DNA of 9,825 nt, from the NCBI GenBank assembly GCA_002688155.1, contig NZCH01000057.1, forward strand, positions 1 to 9,825, written 5' to 3'. Within the stretch, counting starts at the first letter, position 1; each line of letters opens with the position of its first letter. Shown here in pieces: positions 8,401 through 9,825 of this stretch. The notes beneath the pieces were generated by a model, which saw only the letters and a program-made list of their open reading frames with translations, was not told where the DNA came from and made no database searches. Both the position numbers and the translations under genes were made by a program. The stretch is from Phycisphaerae bacterium (GTDB lineage: Bacteria > Planctomycetota > Phycisphaerae > Phycisphaerales > Phycisphaeraceae).

Positions 8401-8971
8401 GCGCGCTGCTGCCTTGCTCACGGTTAACGTGCAGAATGTCCGCCGGTACATTCTGTTGAAAAGCCGTCGCGTTTCCGTCGCCTGCCAGTTCAACATTTTG
8501 CGTTGAGCCGAACCGATCCAGCGCGAACACGTACACTTCAAACAGCCCCAGCGGCGACAGCTCGTCAAACGTGATGGTCACCGGACTGTCGTTAAACAGC
8601 GTGCCGCCGATATTTGTCAGCGATTGTGTGTGAATCGGCACGGAGCCGGCATCAGCTGACACATCATCTGTGCCGAATGTGCTGAGCGTGATGTCAACGT
8701 CGGTCGGGCCGCCCGACTCGTCGATCAGATTCTCGATGAATTGCCCGCTGCCGCCCGAGGTAACGGGCGTCCAGTTGTCGGGCGAGGCGTTGCCGGGCTG
8801 GTCAAAGTCAATGCCGATCAACTGGCCGTTCGCATCGAACATGATGCGCTGTTCCAGCGCCTGGCACGTCACGATGGTGTGCATGTCGGGGCTGGCCATC
8901 GTGCGGACTCGGCGTGCGGCGATGAGCAGCCATTGCTGTGCGCGCCGGAACCAGTCCAAGCCGTCTGTCAT
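5456..8971 (-). CDS. Large surface mosaic: P-domain, three Calx-beta, cohesin-like and dockerin-like modules
   Basis: A 1171-residue Asp-rich protein with no recognisable catalytic domain, probably an extracellular adhesion or scaffold protein. ATG at 8971 is preceded by GAGCGG with 7 nt spacing, a fair ribosome-binding site. The N-terminus lacks a classical signal peptide but has ALEQRIMFDA (38-47), resembling the LEPR-XLL motif of large exported proteins. Then come a galactose-binding-like beta region (about 48-235, tentative), an SdrD_B-like domain (236-492) split by a P-domain (282-420), Calx-beta repeats at 495-613, 614-727 and 729-846, each with EGD near its start and ending in (N/D)DD, a cohesin-like domain (849-1004), two dockerin-like repeats (1009-1127) and a 44-residue tail. 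TAA stop at 5456-5458. It converges on the protease gene across 41 bp and shares its C-terminal module order. Calx-beta and dockerin-like modules suggest Ca2+-dependent folding. The exact role is unknown. Confidence 0.92.
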   Translation of the reverse strand: MTDGLDWFRRAQQWLLIAARRVRTMASPDMHTIVTCQALEQRIMFDANGQLIGIDFDQPGNASPDNWTPVTSGGSGQFIENLIDESGGPTDVDITLSTFGTDDVSADAGSVPIHTQSLTNIGGTLFNDSPVTITFDELSPLGLFEVYVFALDRFGSTQNVELAGDGNATAFQQNVPADILHVNREQGSSARELGTFAELITSSASGQITITVSPNGDSDEVVLAGIAIRQIGAVSGFGDIEGFKFEDQNLSGDHDNGEPGVSGVTIFLDINDNGVPDGPEESNTFNSGDVSRNIPDGGTLNDSQNVSGFTSTITDVNVTVNIDHTFVDDLELSLIAPNGTTVLLVSEEGDDGDGFTDTTLSDEAGVEIVDADPPFTGAFRPEGSLSDFDTRDANGVWTLRVRDLIFSETGTLQNWSLDITAGEGDGEPITQTRSGGQRGEFDFQDVLAGTYAVREVVPDGQVQTFPAGDNNAHFVSVLPNQTVREVDFGNAPSTDNPAITIDDASIDEGDSGVTSLTFGVHLAAPTAQVVTVRYTTIEGNAQDETGDNDYAAVTEFITFDPGQVTQAAVVPINGDTAFEPDELFFVALTNATNAVLIGAGADNQAIGTITNDDPQVMVSIADLTITEGDAGTTDALFAVSLSAPTSEQVVIEYITVADSAEDAAGDDDFSFVNDFVTFGPGQTMQTAAVTIVGDEKREPDEIFFVDIVSAGNAVIDDARAVGTILNDDSIPTIAIADVSMPEGDTVTTDFDFTVTLSNPTVEQVTVQFATSDGSAQSGQTAGDDNDFVALSGTATIAPLATQTVITVAVNGDVKFEFDEQFFIDLSGPDNAAIDDSRGVGTIEFDDGPFQIVSASDDVLRTLPGERFGFDLLYDISNGDTTVDGLDLRVHFDSSALELEFPGLEDVLLFGLVNESVENDDTADGGFDGDASTDKFIQLHWNRPGDDWPGEGQSLPVSLAHVPFSIIGAAGTSIAGLTPGESTQVNFTVASTPPGIGFVGQPLTVQARPPVDLDVDDSGESQALTDGLLIIRFLAGFTGQALVQGAIDTASAQRTDPQEIVDFLELALDTMLNVDDDPTGAAALTDGLMIIRFLAGFRGQALVADAIAPQALRTDTVAIELFLADFLPPAPAASATQSQLNRAHLAQWRASTVRTDDDDTLVMPLIEILRGL
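5594..5945 (-). repeat. Two dockerin-like repeats, the second with an altered loop
   Basis: Unit one starts at Asp1013 with DVDDSG. Unit two starts at Asn1072 with NVDDDPTG. Each is followed by A-L-T-D-G-L-[LM]-I-I-R-F-L-A-G-F, nearly the same as in the convergent protease gene. The second unit has Asn instead of the first Asp and one extra residue before the closing T-D, so its Ca2+ site may be weakened. Unit spacing is 59 residues, against 58 in the protease. Confidence 0.72.
6436..7489 (-). repeat. Three tandem Calx-beta repeats
   Basis: Three consecutive units of about 115 residues share a start of the form [IV]-x-[IV]-x-D-x-[ST]-[IM]-x-E-G-D, an internal (E/F)-x-D-E-x-F-F-[VI] and a closing G-T-I-x-x-D-D. 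These are the hallmarks of Calx-beta motifs, Ca2+-binding beta-sandwiches common in bacterial adhesins and large surface proteins. The three units differ noticeably in sequence, so this is an old expansion rather than a recent tandem duplication. The protease carries one further Calx-beta unit at about 4131-4458. Confidence 0.85.
8831..8860 (-). other. LEPR-XLL-like N-terminal motif
   Basis: Residues 38-47 of the mosaic protein read ALEQRIMFDA. This resembles the LEPR-XLL / LEPRxMFDA motif found about 20-50 residues into very large exported proteins of Planctomycetota and some Proteobacteria. Gln replaces the usual Pro. It follows a basic stretch (RRAQQWLLIAARRVR, 9-23). Its position supports the chosen ATG and suggests export, although the mechanism associated with the motif is not known to me. 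Confidence 0.6.
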
Positions 8972-8978
8972 GTGTCAT

Positions 8979-8984
8979 CCGCTC
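8979..8984 (-). promoter_or_regulatory. Ribosome binding site of the mosaic gene
   Basis: On the minus strand GAGCGG lies 7 nt upstream of the ATG at 8971. This is a one-mismatch relative of GGAGG-type sites at good spacing and supports the start. A second ATG seven bases further upstream is out of frame and opens only a shadow frame. Confidence 0.4.
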
Positions 8985-9084
8985 ACTTGGCCGCGCTGAC
9001 CGGACTGGGCCGACGAGGCAGGTGGCGGGCGTCGGCGCCGGTGTCTTTGTCCCAACCCGCGGCGCTGGTGGGGCAGGACATGGC

Positions 9085-9090
9085 ATAATA
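9085..9090 (-). promoter_or_regulatory. Weak candidate -10 element for the mosaic gene
   Basis: Minus-strand TATTAT lies about 115 bp upstream of the ATG. The hexamer 17 bp further upstream is TGGCGT, a poor match to TTGACA. It stands out mainly as an AT-rich patch in GC-rich surroundings. It is a possible promoter only. Confidence 0.18.
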
Positions 9091-9130
9091 GGTCGAACCG
9101 TGATGAAACGCCATCGTGATTTCTGGAATG

Positions 9131-9143
9131 GCAATGTCATTGC
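9131..9143. promoter_or_regulatory. 13-bp perfect dyad, possible operator
   Basis: GCAATGTCATTGC is a perfect inverted repeat with 6-bp arms around a central T. It is located about 160 bp upstream of the mosaic gene ATG and just upstream of the weak -10 candidate. Its size and position would fit a dimeric regulator site, but there is only one copy and it could be chance. Confidence 0.25.
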
Positions 9144-9362
9144 ACGACGGCATCATCGCGTGGCAACCTTAATGGCGGCACTTTATCGCTACACGTGTTG
9201 CGACAGTCTCTTTCGCGCCGACAGGCTCAAGTGTCAGCACCGCTGTGCGGCCTCATGGCCTTGCAACCACCTGCGACGACAGCGCTGGCCAGCAATAACA
9301 CGCAACCCGCGCGTACTCCGGTCATGATTCACCCGGGTTCATGCAGGTCAGGTCGAATGAGA

Positions 9363-9403
9363 AGCCCCGAATTTCCCGGGAATGTATCCCCGGGGACGGG
9401 GCT
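9363..9403 (-). terminator. Strong GC-rich hairpin, probable terminator of the minus-strand repeat-protein gene
   Basis: GCCCCG (9364-9369) pairs with CGGGGC (9397-9402), with a flanking A-T pair. After a 3-nt bulge, TTCCCGGG (9373-9380) pairs with CCCGGGGA (9389-9396), including one T-G wobble on the plus-strand reading. This gives about 15 pairs closing an 8-nt loop. It starts about 43 nt after the stop of the gene ending at 9446, as expected for a terminator. The minus-strand sequence after it is TCTCATTC, not a real U-tract, so a Rho-aided or structural role is also possible. Confidence 0.5.
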
Positions 9404-9445
9404 CAGGCAGATCGCCGGTGTTGGTGTCAACGATTCTGCAGACGT

Positions 9446-9825
9446 TTAGTGGCTTCCGAACACGAAGTGGAACCCGCCGCGGTGGCGCGTGTTGTGGGCG
9501 GTGCGGTAATGGCCTGGTACCCAGCGGCGGATTGATCGCACCTCGTAACGTGCGGGCACGTGCACGGACTTGTAGTAGCCGTTACTCACTGTCACTTTGT
9601 ACGATTGGCCGCACCTACCATAGCGCGTTTCAAATACCGGCCCGTACCAGAGCTTGTCATAGTGCGCCGGCTCGATCAGCACGCGCTGCGTTTCATACAC
9701 GAAGTGACCGGGCACGTACCCGCCGCCGTGTCGCTGACGACCTTGATGGCGACCGTAGTGGCCGTGATGGCCGGCAATGTGAAAGTATACGTTGACTTTG
9801 CGGTCATGACCACGGTGGTGGTTTC
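9446..9825 (-). CDS. Small Tyr/Pro/His-rich repeat protein, 5'-partial
   Basis: The frame runs open from the right edge to a TAA at 9446-9448. The GTG at 9715 is in frame but internal, because coding-like sequence continues upstream of it to at least nt 9823. The visible part is about 125 residues. It begins with a His/Gly-rich stretch (about 9717-9823, including HIAGHHGHYGRH), then four degenerate units of the form P-[GA]-[HR]-[FY]: VPGHFVYET, EPAHYDKLW, VPARYEVRS and VPGHYRTAH. Between units two and three is YGRCGQSYKVTVSNGYYK, which holds the only Cys. Similar proteins with alternating VPGHYE-type and YETRY-type units are, as I recall, common uncharacterised secreted or envelope proteins in Planctomycetota. 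His clusters might bind metal (inference). No enzyme motif was seen. A strong hairpin follows the stop. Confidence 0.75.
   Translation of the reverse strand, partial: NHHRGHDRKVNVYFHIAGHHGHYGRHQGRQRHGGGYVPGHFVYETQRVLIEPAHYDKLWYGPVFETRYGRCGQSYKVTVSNGYYKSVHVPARYEVRSIRRWVPGHYRTAHNTRHRGGFHFVFGSH

Larger units (their letters stand above)
8972..9445. other. Non-coding interval between two minus-strand genes
   Basis: About 470 bp with no convincing gene on either strand. The short open frames here are rich in Arg, Cys and His, have no recognisable domain, and overlap the flanking genes out of frame. The interval should hold the promoter and leader of the mosaic gene and the terminator of the next gene. 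It contains a possible minus-strand -10 element (TATTAT, 9085-9090), a 13-bp dyad (9131-9143) and a strong hairpin (9363-9403). Nothing resembling a tRNA or a known riboswitch was seen. Confidence 0.6.

Noticed and set aside
8938..9327. 129-codon plus-strand open frame partly in the intergenic interval
   Set aside because: Arg/Cys/His-rich, overlaps the mosaic gene start antisense, and has no domain and no convincing ribosome binding site.
9195..9449. 84-codon plus-strand open frame
   Set aside because: Low-information composition; it runs through the strong hairpin and ends antisense to the next gene stop.

Overview
The window looks like accessory surface/secretome DNA from a Gram-negative, high-GC bacterium, most likely a member of the Planctomycetota. 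This rests on family-level cues, not a database search. The cues are very large Asp-rich secreted mosaics built from PPC, SdrD_B-like, P-domain, Calx-beta, cohesin-like and dockerin-like modules; an N-terminal LEPR-XLL-like motif (ALEQRIMFDA); and a small His/Gly/Tyr-rich protein with repeated Pro-x-His/Arg-Tyr units.

Layout. Positions 3-5414 (+) hold a giant subtilisin-family (S8) serine protease. Its reading frame is open through the left edge, so the true N-terminus lies outside the window. Its tail carries Ig-like, PPC, P-domain, SdrD_B-like, Calx-beta, cohesin-like and two dockerin-like modules. Only 41 bp separate it from a convergent gene at 5456-8971 (-). That gene encodes a 1171-residue non-enzymatic mosaic with the same C-terminal logic: an SdrD_B-like domain interrupted by a P-domain, three Calx-beta repeats, a cohesin-like domain, two dockerin-like repeats and a short tail. 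Positions 8972-9445 form a non-coding stretch with a weak promoter candidate, a 13-bp dyad and a strong GC-rich hairpin. Positions 9446-9825 (-) are the 3' part of a third gene, again open through the window edge, encoding a small Tyr/Pro/His-rich repeat protein.

How the genes may work together. The two giant genes share four module types in the same order and are arranged tail to tail, so they look like anciently related cell-surface or extracellular proteins. One brings a protease and the other brings adhesive, Ca2+-binding beta-modules. Each carries both a cohesin-like and a dockerin-like region on the same chain, which suggests self- or cross-association or a shared anchoring/sorting mechanism. 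That is inference. I see no RNA genes, CRISPR arrays, insertion sequences or phage genes, and no demonstrably new system. The most unusual features are the nested P-domain architecture seen in both genes and the paired cohesin/dockerin-like C-termini.
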